From NCBI GenBank assembly GCA_011033025.1, contig WFMF01000047.1:682001-746000 (forward strand): 64,000 bases of DNA, in the 5' to 3' direction. Every line of letters starts with the position of its first letter. Within the stretch, counting starts at the first letter, position 1. Position numbers and translations under genes: made by a program. Under the pieces are notes generated by a model. That model was not told the DNA's origin. It did no database searches and was given only the letters and a program-made list of their open reading frames with translations. The stretch is from Beroe forskalii (Eukaryota > Ctenophora > Nuda > Beroida > Beroidae). Shown here in pieces: positions 23,926 through 35,543 of this stretch.

Positions 23926-24339
23926 ATAAATAAATAAGAAACACCTTTGAACATGGGTGCTGATTAAATATCATTATTGAAAACACATCCAGTAAAAATA
24001 CAATTGAATAAATTAAAAACATGTGAATACATTAAGAACATGTGAATAATTAAACTAAAAATGTCCCACCATTTGATGGAAATAGGAATATAACAAAAAT
24101 TTACTAACTAAATAATGATGACAATATAAAACTTAAAAACTAACTGTTTTTAAAACCTCAATTACTTATCCTGAATAAATGTTTATCCTGTTTTTCTTTG
24201 CTTCAAATAGATAATTACTCAAATATTGGTTGAACTTTGTCTTGTTATGTAAATAGGTATCACCCTCCATTTCTTAAGAACAACTGTAGATATGTACCAA
24301 AAGTTATAAAGAAAATGCTTATGCATTAGTATTGTAATG

Positions 24340-25590
24340 TTCTATTAGAGCTTCAAATAATCAAATGTGTCAACACAAGTGGCTTTTCTCACAAACTTAG
24401 GCAGATCTAGTAGGATTCTTCCCTACCCTCAATCACTTGCACTTTTTCCGTCTGCAACACCACCCTCCAAAATTTCCAAGTGTTGCAAATTTCCAAGTGT
24501 TGCACGCTACACTGGTGATCGGTGAAATTCATCTAAGGTAAATCATTATCCAATAAGGCTTAATTCTTTCTGATAGATACAAGTGAATAAAATAAAATGT
24601 ATTGAATAAAATATTCAAAACTTACCAAACTTGAGCTTGCTCCACCGTTGATAAAACTGTATGATATGTGGTACACAACTATTTTGCTTTAACCAAAGCC
24701 TTTTGCTTTCCTAAGTCGCAAAGGTGTGTGTACAAGCGCGGCGCTAGTTCCCTTCTTAGGAAACACGCCGGGCCGCGCAACCGCGACATGGGTTTACGTG
24801 TTCGCAACAAATCCCTATTCTTTTTGCTTGATTGCCGTCTTTCCACCCTTTTAAACATGTATATCCTTGACCCTGTTTGCAATGCGCGGCGACGCGTTTC
24901 CTCATAGAATCGTTCCCCTGACCACTTGACCAGGGGCGCTGCGAGGATCTACGCCACACGCGCGTAAAACTAGGGGTCTGGTTTGAGCAAGTTTAATTTG
25001 GCCAATGGCCGGCCGTGTAATACACGTAGCTGCATTTGGTGAGATGTTAGACTTCCTAAACCCGCATAGGTGCGGTGTGTGTACGCGCCGCGCCGCGCGC
25101 TTCCCTACGCTGGGGAAGCTGCACATCCTACGAGATATACGTGTTTAGCAAATGTTAGACATCAGACAAACCAGCTACCCTTCACTACGCGAAGTCGCGA
25201 AATTTCGGTATCCCATTCTCGGTTGCTAAACACACACAACCTTGTTCGTTAGGGAAGCACTGCTCATGTACGCACATCAATGTGGGCTTTGGTGTTAAGA
25301 AAACTATGTATAACTTTCGTATATAACTTAACAATATTTTTCACATTTAACTTGTTGAAGTGTTCAAATTTTTTTCACTGAACTCTATCTAATAGGGTAT
25401 TCCATTTCAATATCATTATTAACCCATTGGAATTATTTGAAGCAATTATTGCTTCAAATAACTTCAATGGATTATTAATAATAATATTAAAATGGAAAAT
25501 CAAATGATTTGTAGATACTGTCAGTCAATCTCCTACAGAGCCCTTTTGCCAAGGCTATGAAGGCTGTGGTCCATCCTCAGCAGCATAAGT
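24340..25590. other. Asymmetric spacer (loop) of the 15.4-kb palindrome
   Basis: Sequence not shared by the two arms. It contains two related GC-rich blocks about 340 bp apart, at 24705-24775 and 25045-25115 (CTTCCTAA..GTGTGTGTAC..GCGCCGCG..TTCCC), each followed by ACGTGTT. Overlapping frames at 24668-25252 run on both strands and look like by-products of high GC. An imperfect ~96-bp palindrome rich in AATAAT lies at 25399-25495. Confidence 0.5.
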
Positions 25591-25700
25591 ATTTTTCTTT
25601 ATAACTTTTGGTACATATTTACAGTTGTTCTTCAGAAAATAGAGGGTGATACCTATTTACATAACAAAACAAAGTTCAACCAATATCTGAGTAACTGCTA

Positions 25701-26100
25701 TGTGTGCTCATCAGTAAATAACAGAGGTAGTAAATAAGGTTGTAGATAGGGTTTTTAAAACCACAAAATAATGCTTTTATTGTGGTCCCAGCACTCAAAA
25801 AAAGATGTAAAACAGCTTTTCCTGAAATGGAGACTTTCTTAACTTGGGCTTCAGATCCCTTTTTACTACCCTTATTAACTATCCTATTGACAAGGTAGGG
25901 TAGTAAATAGGGTTGTTTATAAGGAATAAACCCTGGAATAATGATTATAGACTCCTTTATTCTTTTATTAGACTTGCAGTAGTATAAACACTCAAAATAG
26001 ATAACAAACAGATTTCTGATGTAAAAACTGTCTAAGGTTTGCATCACAACCCTGTTTACTAGTTCTTATTGACAAGGTCCTATTGACTGATGAGCACACA
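25701..26100. mobile_element. 400-bp MITE with TA duplication (Tc1/mariner type)
   Basis: Perfect 15-bp terminal inverted repeats TGTGTGCTCATCAGT at both ends, flanked by TA at 25699-25700 and 26101-26102. Inside, blocks of GGTAGTAAATAGGGTT are repeated. It is missing from the left arm, so it came in after the palindrome formed. The 123-residue minus-strand frame inside has no recognisable domain; I regard the element as non-autonomous. Confidence 0.8.
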
Positions 26101-26408
26101 TACGTGTAATAACTTAGTTATAAATAATCTATTTGAAGCAAAGAAAAAGAAGATGTACATTTATTCAGGATAGGTTATTGAAGTTTTAAAAAACAATTAA
26201 TTTTTAACTTTTATATTGTCATCATTATTTAGTTAGTGTATTGTTGTTATATTTCTATTTCTATCAACTGGTGAGGCATTTTCAGTTTAATTATTCACAT
26301 GTTCTTAATTTATTCACATGTTTTCAATTTATTCAATTGTATTTTTACTGGATGTGTTTTCAATAGTGATATTAAATCATCACCTATGTTTAAAGGTGTG
26401 TAAAAAAT

Positions 26409-26516
26409 GTAAACAAACATGTAAACAAACATGTAAACAAACATGTAAACAAACATGTAAACAAACATGTAAACAAACATGTAAACAAACATGTAAACAA
26501 ACATGTAAACAAACAT
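26409..26516. repeat. (GTAAACAAACAT)9 tandem repeat
   Basis: Nine exact 12-bp units. The matching site in the left arm has a single ATGTTTGTTT next to the SINE, so this is an arm-specific expansion. Frames on both strands are open only because 12 is a multiple of three. Confidence 0.95.
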
Positions 26517-26819
26517 GATTGATATATTGTCTTTGCGAGCAGTAATGGGTAAATACTCTTCGATTCTAAATTAATTCCCATTCTAGTCTATCTGCATTTT
26601 CAAATCATAGAGTAAATTTTCTTCAATCTTCAAGACATCAGACTGTATTCATCACGTTACTTGTTAATTGTATTGCTTTAACTTACCTACATTCCCTAAA
26701 CTAGGATAGGACTGTCAGTCATCCTCAGAAGCATCAAACTTGGATTATGGATAGGCACTCAATATCATCTTATCTTTGTTCAGCTTCCAATTAAGCAATT
26801 ACCTCAGCTATTAGTTTAT

Positions 26820-28220
26820 CATACAAATATGATCCTGGAACACCCTCCTTGATCCTGAGATAGAGTCCTTGATTCTGGGAGTGTCTTTTTGACCCTGGGA
26901 AAGACTCCTAGATCTTGTAAAGGACTCCATAATTATAGAACTTAACTTCTTGTTCCATGGACTGATTCCTTGATCCTGGAAAGGACTCCTTGATCCTAGG
27001 AAAGACTCTTCTATCTTGGGATGCCCTCCTTGATCATAGAAGTGACTCCCTTGCTTATGGACTGAATACCTCATCCTGAGAGAGTCTCATTGATCCTGAA
27101 AAGACTCCCATGACCCTAGGGAAGATTCCATGATCCTGGGAGTTTCCTTAATGCTGGGAAAGACTTCTTGAACCTGAGAGAGTGTCCTTGATTCTGGGAA
27201 AGACTCTACAATTCTGACGGAAAAGTCCTTGATCCTGAAAAAAAGACTCTACAATCCAGAGATCATGTCCTTGTTCCTGAGACAGTAGCCTTGATCCTGG
27301 GAAAGCCTCCTTGACCCTGAGAGTCTTCTTGATCCCGGGAAAAATTCCATAATCCTAAGATGGTACTCTTGATCCTGGCAAAGGCTCCATGATCCTGACA
27401 GAGTGCCCTTGATCCTAGGAAAGACTCTATGATACCGAGAAAGTCTCCTTGATCCTAAGAGAGTGCCCTTAATCCCGGGAAAGAATCGATGATAATAAAA
27501 GAGTCTCCTTGATGATGAGAGAGTGGCCTCGATCCTGGAAAAGCCCCTATGATCCTGATAGAGTGTTCTTAATCTTGGGAAAGACTCCATGATCCTGAGA
27601 GAGTGCCCTTGATCCTGGGAAAGACTATGATCCTGAAATAGTGCACTTGATCCTGGGAAAGACTCTATGATCCTGAGAGAGTCTCCTTGATCCTGGGAAA
27701 GACTCCATCCTGTGAGAGTGTCTGTGATACTGGGAGAGACTCCTTGATTCTGAAAGAGTGCCCTTAATCCCGGGAAAGAATCTATGATACTTAGAGGGTC
27801 TCCTTGATCCTGGGAAAGACTCGGCATCATCCTGAGAGTGTCCGTGATACTGGGAGAGACTCCTTGAATCTGAAAGAGTGCCTTGATTCTGGGAAGGCTC
27901 CATGATCCTGAGAGAGTCTCCTTGATTCTGAGAAGACTCCAGGATCCTGAGAGAGTGGCCTTGATTCTGAGAAGACTCCAGGATCCTGAGAGAGTGGCCT
28001 TGATTCTGGGAACGCTCCATGATCCTGAGAGTGGCCTTGATCCTGGGAAAGACTCCATCATCCTGGGAGAGTGCCCGTGATACTGGGAGAGACTCCTTGA
28101 CTCTGAAAGAGTTCCTTGATTCTGAGAAGACTCCAGGATCCTGAGAGAGTGGCCTTGATCCTGGGAAAGACTATGATCCTGAGAGAGTGCCCTTGATCCT
28201 GGGAAAGCTCCATGTCCCAT
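26820..28220. repeat. Dimeric ~40-bp minisatellite, right-arm copy
   Basis: Same array as 1-892 with another ~500 bp at its outer end. It leaves a 323-residue minus-strand frame (27249-28220) of 13-residue repeats such as SQNQGHSLRILES. The frame is not kept in the two other copies (141 and 129 residues), and similar frames are open on the plus strand, so coding is unlikely. Confidence 0.85.
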
Positions 28221-31200
28221 GATAAATCTTAAGGTACTGCTTCTGATTATTTTGTCCAGAGAATCATACCTAGAGATATAATATAAAACCTAGATATACC
28301 TTGTTATAAACTACTGCTTCAATTCAATCAAGTTTGAATTCAATCAAGTTTCAACTTAATCGAGTTTACCAGCTCTCCTTTCATAGGTGTTCAGGTCGCT
28401 AGGCCGCTCTGTTATCTGATTCTACCTTGTCCATCTTCACGAAGATGATCAACGCCACCTCCCTTGGTCAGATGTGGCCCTTCACACGACTCTCTCCCGT
28501 CTCCCATGCCCGCACTCTCATCAGAAGGTCAGTATCTACCGCACTTTAATACCCCCTCGTTTAATACCCCCTCTCATCAGAATGCAGCCCTCCCTTCCCT
28601 AATCCCTTCCCTTCGGCCTTCCCCTCCCTTCCCCTTCCCCTGTCCCTTCCCTTCCCCTATCCTCACCCACCCTCATCCCTCCCCCATCCTCATCCCTCAC
28701 CCATCCTCAGCCCTCACCCCCACCGCCTCGGCGGTCAGAGGCAGGCACAGTCCCACCCCGGGGCTATCCTCTTGCGGACCTTCTGGTCCGGCCTCTCTTT
28801 TATATATAACTAGCAGGCCCATTGGGCCTGCTAACACACAGCTCACTCGGCGCTGCTATGCAGCACCTCTTTCGCAAATTTAAGACACTTCACATTCAAA
28901 TTTATTGGATAGTTTTCAATTTTACCGCATCAAAATATTCCTATCAGATCAAATAAATCAAATATAAAATTTTATGAAGGAGCTGATTGGAAAATAGTAC
29001 ATCGTTGGTTACTTTTAGTCGAGTGCTAAACCATGTGAATTTTGTTCCGTTTTGATTGCAAGATGATTTCAATTCTGACAACTGATTCTCATACTTACAT
29101 TGGACAATTTTGTTTCGTTCACAATGTTGATCCAGAACAGGAACTGTCCTCGTATCTGTTACACCTATATTCGACTCGATTATATTGTACAATTTTGTAA
29201 ACCTTAAATTAAATTGCTCTTAAACGGTCAATTTTCAAACTACAGTTACTGTTATCAACATTGATTAATGATTATCGACCGACCTCTGCCACAGTTTTAT
29301 GAAAACAATTCATCTGAAATATCCTCCGTTATTCAAGTTATGTCCTTTCTCCACCTTGAGATCTTGAATTTGAAGTATAAAGAAAACGTCAAATTTTCAA
29401 AAACTGCAGCACAGCATTTAACAGTAGTAGCGCAATAGAAGGCACTCTCATAGTACTGATTATAATCTGCACGTGCACAAAATTGGTTTCCATAGCAACG
29501 GCGCCTCATTTTTCCCTTTTGCATTCGTTTCTCTTGATATCATCTTGGCAAGCTCAAATTTAATTGTGGACGGCGGCACAGACAAACATTATTCACGTGT
29601 GACTTTACTTTATATTAAAGACTAGAAAGGCCCGTTGAGCCTGCTAGATAATACAGGACCAAATAATAAGCTCTCAGAAAGTTTATGAAGGAGCAGAATT
29701 TACCATTATTCGTTGGTTACTTTTAGTTATGCTGGACCGTGCAAGTTTTGATCATTATAATTTGCTTGTATGATGAATTTAAATCTGAAAACTAAAACCG
29801 ATGATCGTACTCATACTAAACGTTGAATCAAAGCATTGATTTACGCCAAGAGCAGTATTCCAATATCGCAATGTGCTATGCCCAAATTCGATTCAGTTTG
29901 ATTTTGATTTTGTTCAATCTTAAACTGCTGTAAATTCACATTTTCCGTTACCATCAACTCAGCATTGATTTAAATCGACCGACGTCTGTCACAGATTTAT
30001 GAAGAGATGCTAACGGAAATAGCCTCCACGATGCCAGCCATACCCGTTCTCTATTTCCAGATCTTGAATTTCAAATGAAAATCAGTAAACACGTCTTTCT
30101 TTCAAACGCTAAAACGCAGCAATCAACAACGTATCAGTAAGCACTCGCATAGAACTGATCATAATCTGCACGTGCAGAATATCTGTATCCATAGCAACGG
30201 CGCCTCATTTCTCCCTTTTGCATTCGTTTCTCTTGATATTTTCTTGGCAAGCTCAAATTTAATTGTGGACGGCGGCACATACAAACATTATTCACGTGTG
30301 ACTTTACTTTATATATAAGATGATATTGAGAATTTGGCTCGCACAGAATCTTCTCACATGCTGATATACAAGCTGCTGACTGATAGGCGGAATGTTACAG
30401 GCAATAAGTGTATTTAAGTAGTTGCTGTATAACTGCTACTAATACTTTTAAAGGGAACAAAAAAGGACGGTTGTTCGATGGTTGTTTTCTATTGTTATTT
30501 CAATTGTTATTAGTTCCTCAGAATGCAGCAAATAATGAATAGTTTAAACATGAATTATGGTGTTGTAAGTAAACTAGCTCACCCTTCGGAAATCGGACCT
30601 GCTAAAACATCTCCCACGCAATTTCCTACCTATGCAATTCCGATTCATCACGTATTTTTCACTGCATCTGAAAATTCCAATCAGAACCAAAGCTACGTCG
30701 TACAGAACCAAATACTAAGCTCACAATAAATTTTACGAAGAAGCAAAATTAGCATTAATTTGTTGGTCACTTCTAGTTTTATTTAACCCGGCGAATTCTA
30801 TTTATTTATTGTGATTGTAAGAATTTTACTTGAAAACCGACGTATATTGAAAGTTGAGTTAAGTAGGTGCGCATTGATTCATACCCATATCAGTCTTCTG
30901 TCTTCCCGAATTCGCAATATGCTACACCCAACTTGGCCTTATTCATGCTGCATTTTGTTTAAGTTTAACTACCTGTTAATACTTGATTGATTCACATTAA
31001 TTCCTTGAAACTTGTAAGTATTCGAGTCAACATTGATTCAAATGCACCAAACATTGCCACCGATTTATGAGAATATTGCATCGATATGAGTCCTCCATCT
31101 TCGTAATGATCATATCTTAAATTTCAATGAAGAAGACATCAATAGTTCAAAATTTAAACCTTAGTATTCAGCAACGTGTTATGAGGCACTCTAATACAAC

Positions 31201-32342
31201 TGATCAATACTTGCACGTGCAGTATCCGAATTTCCATAGCAACAGCACCATTCATCTCCCCTTCCCCTTTTGTTAGTTAAAAATCTCTTGGAAAGGTTGA
31301 ATTTTATTGTGTACAGCAGGCGGTGGCACATAGTTCACGTACAACTTTCAAATTAAAATTAAGAAGACAAGCAGGTTAGTAATTGATATCACGTCACACT
31401 ACATCAATGACATTGAAAGGGGTACCCTTTTCAGAATTTGGCTCGTACAGAATCTTCCCCAAACGCTGACGGCTGATGTCCAAGCTGCTGACTGATTGAC
31501 AGAATATTGCAGGTAATGATTTAAGGAGGTGCTGTATAACAGATAGGACGTGTGATGCTTGGAACTTTCATTACTGTCAAAATAGAGAGATGGAGTTCGT
31601 CAGGATATATTCTTTAGATTTTCCTTCATTGTGTTATTTGGTGTCTTAGATCTGTAGTATGATGAGTCTATAAAGTGCCCACCCGAGTACATGGGTTCTG
31701 AGCTGTCCCGAGGACGTTGAAATAGCAGCGAAGCTGCTATTTCAACTTCCTCGGGACAGCTCAGAACCCAGTCATTTTTACTGTCACAATTAGAGTATCT
31801 ATTCATTTTTTACGGTGCTTCTCCTTGATAATAAATACTTCCAGTGACATGACTGGAAATTTGCCATGCCTTATTATGAATGATATATTTTTTGTTTGGT
31901 TATTAATAGTGATATTGTACCACCTGAGACTGTTTTCAACTGTTTTCAGTTCAAACCAAGACTTACTGTTTAACTCACGGAATGTTTAGCTTGTACCGAA
32001 ATTGTTGACTGGTTAAAATCAAAAGTTTGGTACTTTTTCATCATTTTTGTAGCTTAATAAATGAACTCCATAATTTGCCTCGTTGTACTTGTCTGCTATT
32101 TCAGCTTTCATTAAGGAATTCAAGAAATGCACCCATCTTCATGTTTTGGTGAATGTCGAGCCATCATTTGACATTCTGACGTTGGATTTGTTGGCTGTGA
32201 AAAATTGGCGGGAATTTCATTATGTGGCAATTCGGTACCACTTTTGTCGCCGTTTTTTGTGTTTAATGCAGGGCGCTGTACATAAGTGATGGATGAAATT
32301 GCGCGTCCGGGGCACGCGCACGTACGAATTTCTTAGGAATTT
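27329..32342. repeat. 5-kb segmental repeat, copy C (right arm)
   Basis: Direct copy of 1-5014. A 68-residue frame at 32083-32289 is open here and in the left arm but is shifted by a missing G in copy A (near 4880). With arms this alike, that is not evidence of selection. Confidence 0.9.
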
Positions 32343-32496
32343 TGTCTTAAAAACGCCATGCTATGTAGCGTGCTAACACGCTACGTAGCGTGTTTACACG
32401 CTACGTAGCGTTCCTCGACCCGGGTTTCCAACCGGTAACTTACCGGTTCCGAACCGGTACGTTAGCGTGCCGGCACGCTATTTCAACTCGTCAGGG
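32340..32496. repeat. Terminal cluster of short palindromes, right end
   Basis: Mirror of 17104-17265: three ACGCTACGTAGCGT units, ACCGGT palindromes, GCGTGCCGGCACGC, ending in CTATTTCAACTCGTCAGGG. Confidence 0.6.
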
Positions 32497-35400
32497 TAGG
32501 CTTGAGTATGCAATTTGGACGGCGTTTGTTTTGAGGGTTGGAATGGCTTCGTATGGTTGATACAAAAAAAGTTAGTGGGGGCACGTTAACTGTAAGTGTG
32601 GCGTTTGGCCCAAATTTGGCCCAAATCCAAAATTGGGCCATACGCGAACTTTGAGTTGGGCTATCTCAGCTTCCTTGTGGATTTGGGAGCAAAAGTTGGT
32701 GTTTAAAATGACCGCAATGGTCGAAATATGCCAGGCAGACGATGGTTCTAAGACGGTTAGAGCTTTATTTTCAGAGATATTCACGATTTTGTTCATGCGC
32801 TGTAAGCGCATTGGCCCAATAAAGACGAAATTTCTATTTTTCTACAAACTGAGTAATTTACAATCGAAAAATCATCTTGAATTGACTTTTTACATGTCAG
32901 ATTGATGACCATGGACTCTTGTGATCAACATAAGGTCTATTTATAGCCTGAAATGCCTCATATTACTTAATAACCTTCAACCCAATTCTATGCTATCGCA
33001 TGGGTAAAATCAAGTTTTTGATGGTATTAAACCCCTCCGTTTCCCTTTGTCACCTGCTGATGGGACATCTACATCGCAGATGGCAGGGAAACCATACAAC
33101 TGTAGGGTAACCGCTGATGATTCACAGTTTAGTCTCTTCGCCTCTTATGTTAATCCTTGAATTATAAAATCGATTGCAGTATTTTTGTTAAGATTGTAGT
33201 ATACCTGGATACACCTCTATAGATAAGACATTGGATTAATGACGCATATATATCCTTGAATCCATCTAGTGCAATGTCGTATACTGCTACTCAGTATTTA
33301 ACTTTAGGCAATCTTTTGTTGAAATAAAAGATACTCAGATATGTGATATTTGCATCAAGTGGATTCTTTCCAAGTCTCCACGACAATATCGTTCAGCTCA
33401 CCTCTACAGCAGATGCAGCCCATTCCTTCCTTCTCCGACTGGATGTTATCAGATAGAAAGTATGCTGTGAATGTGCTTCTCAGATGATCCTCATCCCCTA
33501 TGCTGCTTCCTACATCTGCAAGAAATTCATTTACCTAGCCTACATCAGAGCAGAGCAGAGTGGGAAGAAGCTTTCCTTCAAGATATTCCTCACCATGATC
33601 AACCACCTTGAGCTCCATTCCTCACCAATGTGAAAGTTGCAGCTATCGCTGTGATAAGTCAGAAAAGAGTTGGGGAGTGGAGAACCATCCTGCCAAATGC
33701 TGTTGGCGAGAGGAGGTGAGGTGGCTTCTCTTGGGAGTCGTGGCAAAGTAGTGGGGGCAAATGAGGCTAAGAACAACAGACACCAGGGAAGTAATGGCAT
33801 CTTTCCTTGGTTCTAGCTTGGAAGCCACATTATTGTATTTTTGTGATAAGAAATGAAACTCTGTCGCAGATAAAACATATCATCCATTGATAGCTATTGA
33901 AAAATAATTACTCTGCATCTTTACCATAAGTTTAGAGTCCACTGATACAAGCATTGTTGAACCAAAACCGATTTCTGTCGCTTCCAATTCTACCATCTAG
34001 TCACATAGTCGTAAAATTACCATGAATGCAAGTTCAAATTTGGAATCGAATTGGCCATGATTAGTGGTCGCTAGAATCCAAATGGCAAATTCAGGCTTTG
34101 TGTCTCGCCTCGGGAAAAATCCACTTGACCCAAATATCTCATTAAAGTTATCTGTTTACTCATCATTTGTTTCGGCAATTGTTTACCTAAATGCCGAGTA
34201 ACAGTACAGTTGAGAAGTTGGAAACATATCAAAAACAACTTTGGCAAAACGTATTCAATGCTTCTAATGTAAGAATGTATTGCTGGAAGCAGCAAGCCAC
34301 CAGCCATGTGACCCTGCATTTCACCAGGTAGCAGGTCTCATTTTGTGAAATGAGCAGGGCCATTCAAAAATCAACACTAAGTCTTGTAACTTTGTAACAA
34401 TAAATAAATTTAGCTTGCCATCCATTATCATTGATTATAAATGATTTATGATATTTTCTGTGATATTAATCGCTGTAACTCGATAATTGATATGTGTAAC
34501 GAAATAAAATTTCATTTTTCTCCTGAAATTTTAGGTTTCTTCTGGTATATGCAAAAATTATACCGTCAAAAACTTGGTTTAACCCATGTGATAGCCAAGA
34601 AATGGAATAAGATAGAAGTAATATGGGACTTGTAATCAACATTGGACAGGATGGTTCTCCACTCCCCAACTTTTTTCTGAATTATCACAGCAATAGCTGC
34701 AAGTTTCACATTGGTGAGGAATGGAGCTCAAGGCAGTAGATCAGGGAGAGGAATATCTTGAAGGAAAGCTTCTTCCCTGCCAAGACACTAGCTGCTCTGA
34801 TGTTGATAAATTTATTGCAGATGTTGGAAGCAGCACAGGAGATGAGGACCATCTGAGAAGAACATCCATAGCGTACTTTCTATCTATAACATCCGGTCAG
34901 AGAAGGAAGTTGGCTGCATCTACAGCTGTAGAGGTGAGATATGTCGTCTACCTAGCAGTAGACGACATATCATTGCACTAGATGGATTTTTAAAGGATAT
35001 ATGCGTCATTAAATAATACCATCAAAAACTTGATTTTACCCATGCAATAGCATAGAAATGGGTTGAAAGTTAAGTAATATGAGGTTTTTAAGGCTATAAA
35101 TAGACCTTATGTTGATCACAAGAGTCCAGGGTCATCAATCTGACATGCAAAAAGTCAATTCAAGATGATTTTTCGATTGTAAATTACTCAGTTTGTAGAA
35201 AAATAGAAATTTCGTGTTTATTGGGCCAATGCGCTTACAGCGCATGAACAAAATCGTGAATATCTCTGAAAATAAAGCTCTAACCGTCTTAGAACCATCG
35301 TCTGCCTGGCATATTTCGACCATTGCGGTCATTTTAAACACCAACGTTTGCTCCCAAATCCACAAGGAAGCTGAGATAGCCCAACTCAAAGTTCGCGTAT

Positions 35401-35543
35401 GGCCCAATTTTGGATTTGGGCCAAATTTGGGCCAAACGCCACACTTACAGTTAACGTGCCCCCACTAACTTTTTTTGTATCAACCATACGAAGCCATTCC
35501 AACCCTCAAAACAAACGCCGTCCAAAATGCATACTCAACCCTA
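32497..35543. mobile_element. 3-kb palindromic element abutting the 15.4-kb one
   Basis: Ends TAGGCTTGAGTATGC and (reverse complement) TAGGGTTGAGTATGC. Arms about 32497-33690 and 34650-35543 match block by block. The right arm is shorter because blocks are missing. The unpaired centre (33700-34640) shows no recognisable domain. Its left end touches the last base of the 15.4-kb palindrome, so one used the end of the other as target, or they moved as a unit. No target duplication is evident. Confidence 0.65.
34650..34981 (+). pseudogene. Unrecognised decayed coding stretch in the palindrome arm
   Basis: Plus-strand frames read FHIGEEWSS, then, after a stop, GEEYLEGKLLPCQDTSCSDV, GDEDHLRRTS and TSGQRRKLAAS. 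The same residues are recoverable from the left arm on the minus strand (33400-33690), with different breaks. The stretch runs outward from the loop in both arms. A protein with Cys, acidic and basic patches is suggested; I cannot assign it to a family. Confidence 0.35.

Larger units (their letters stand above)
17104..32496. mobile_element. 15.4-kb palindromic (foldback) element
   Basis: Left arm about 17104-24330, right arm about 25590-32496, with matching order of all internal blocks. Both ends are CCCTGACGAGTTGAAATAGC followed by the same cluster of short palindromes. The arms share the minisatellite, pyrimidine tract, 0.7-1 kb units and long hairpin, and differ by discrete insertions: a SINE, a 17-bp expansion, a polypurine expansion and an extra half-unit on the left, and a 400-bp MITE and a 12-bp repeat on the right. 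No transposase frame is visible. I find no clear target duplication: the left flank is the satellite, and the right flank is already another palindrome. Confidence 0.75.

Noticed and set aside
32083-32289. 68-residue ORF with an upstream splice-acceptor-like CTATTTCAG
   Set aside because: No ATG start, no partner exon, and broken by 1 bp in copy A; kept only as a note.
17104-32496. Polinton/Maverick identity for the 15-kb element
   Set aside because: The length fits, but no polymerase B, integrase, ATPase or protease frame is visible, and the ends do not resemble the usual AG start.
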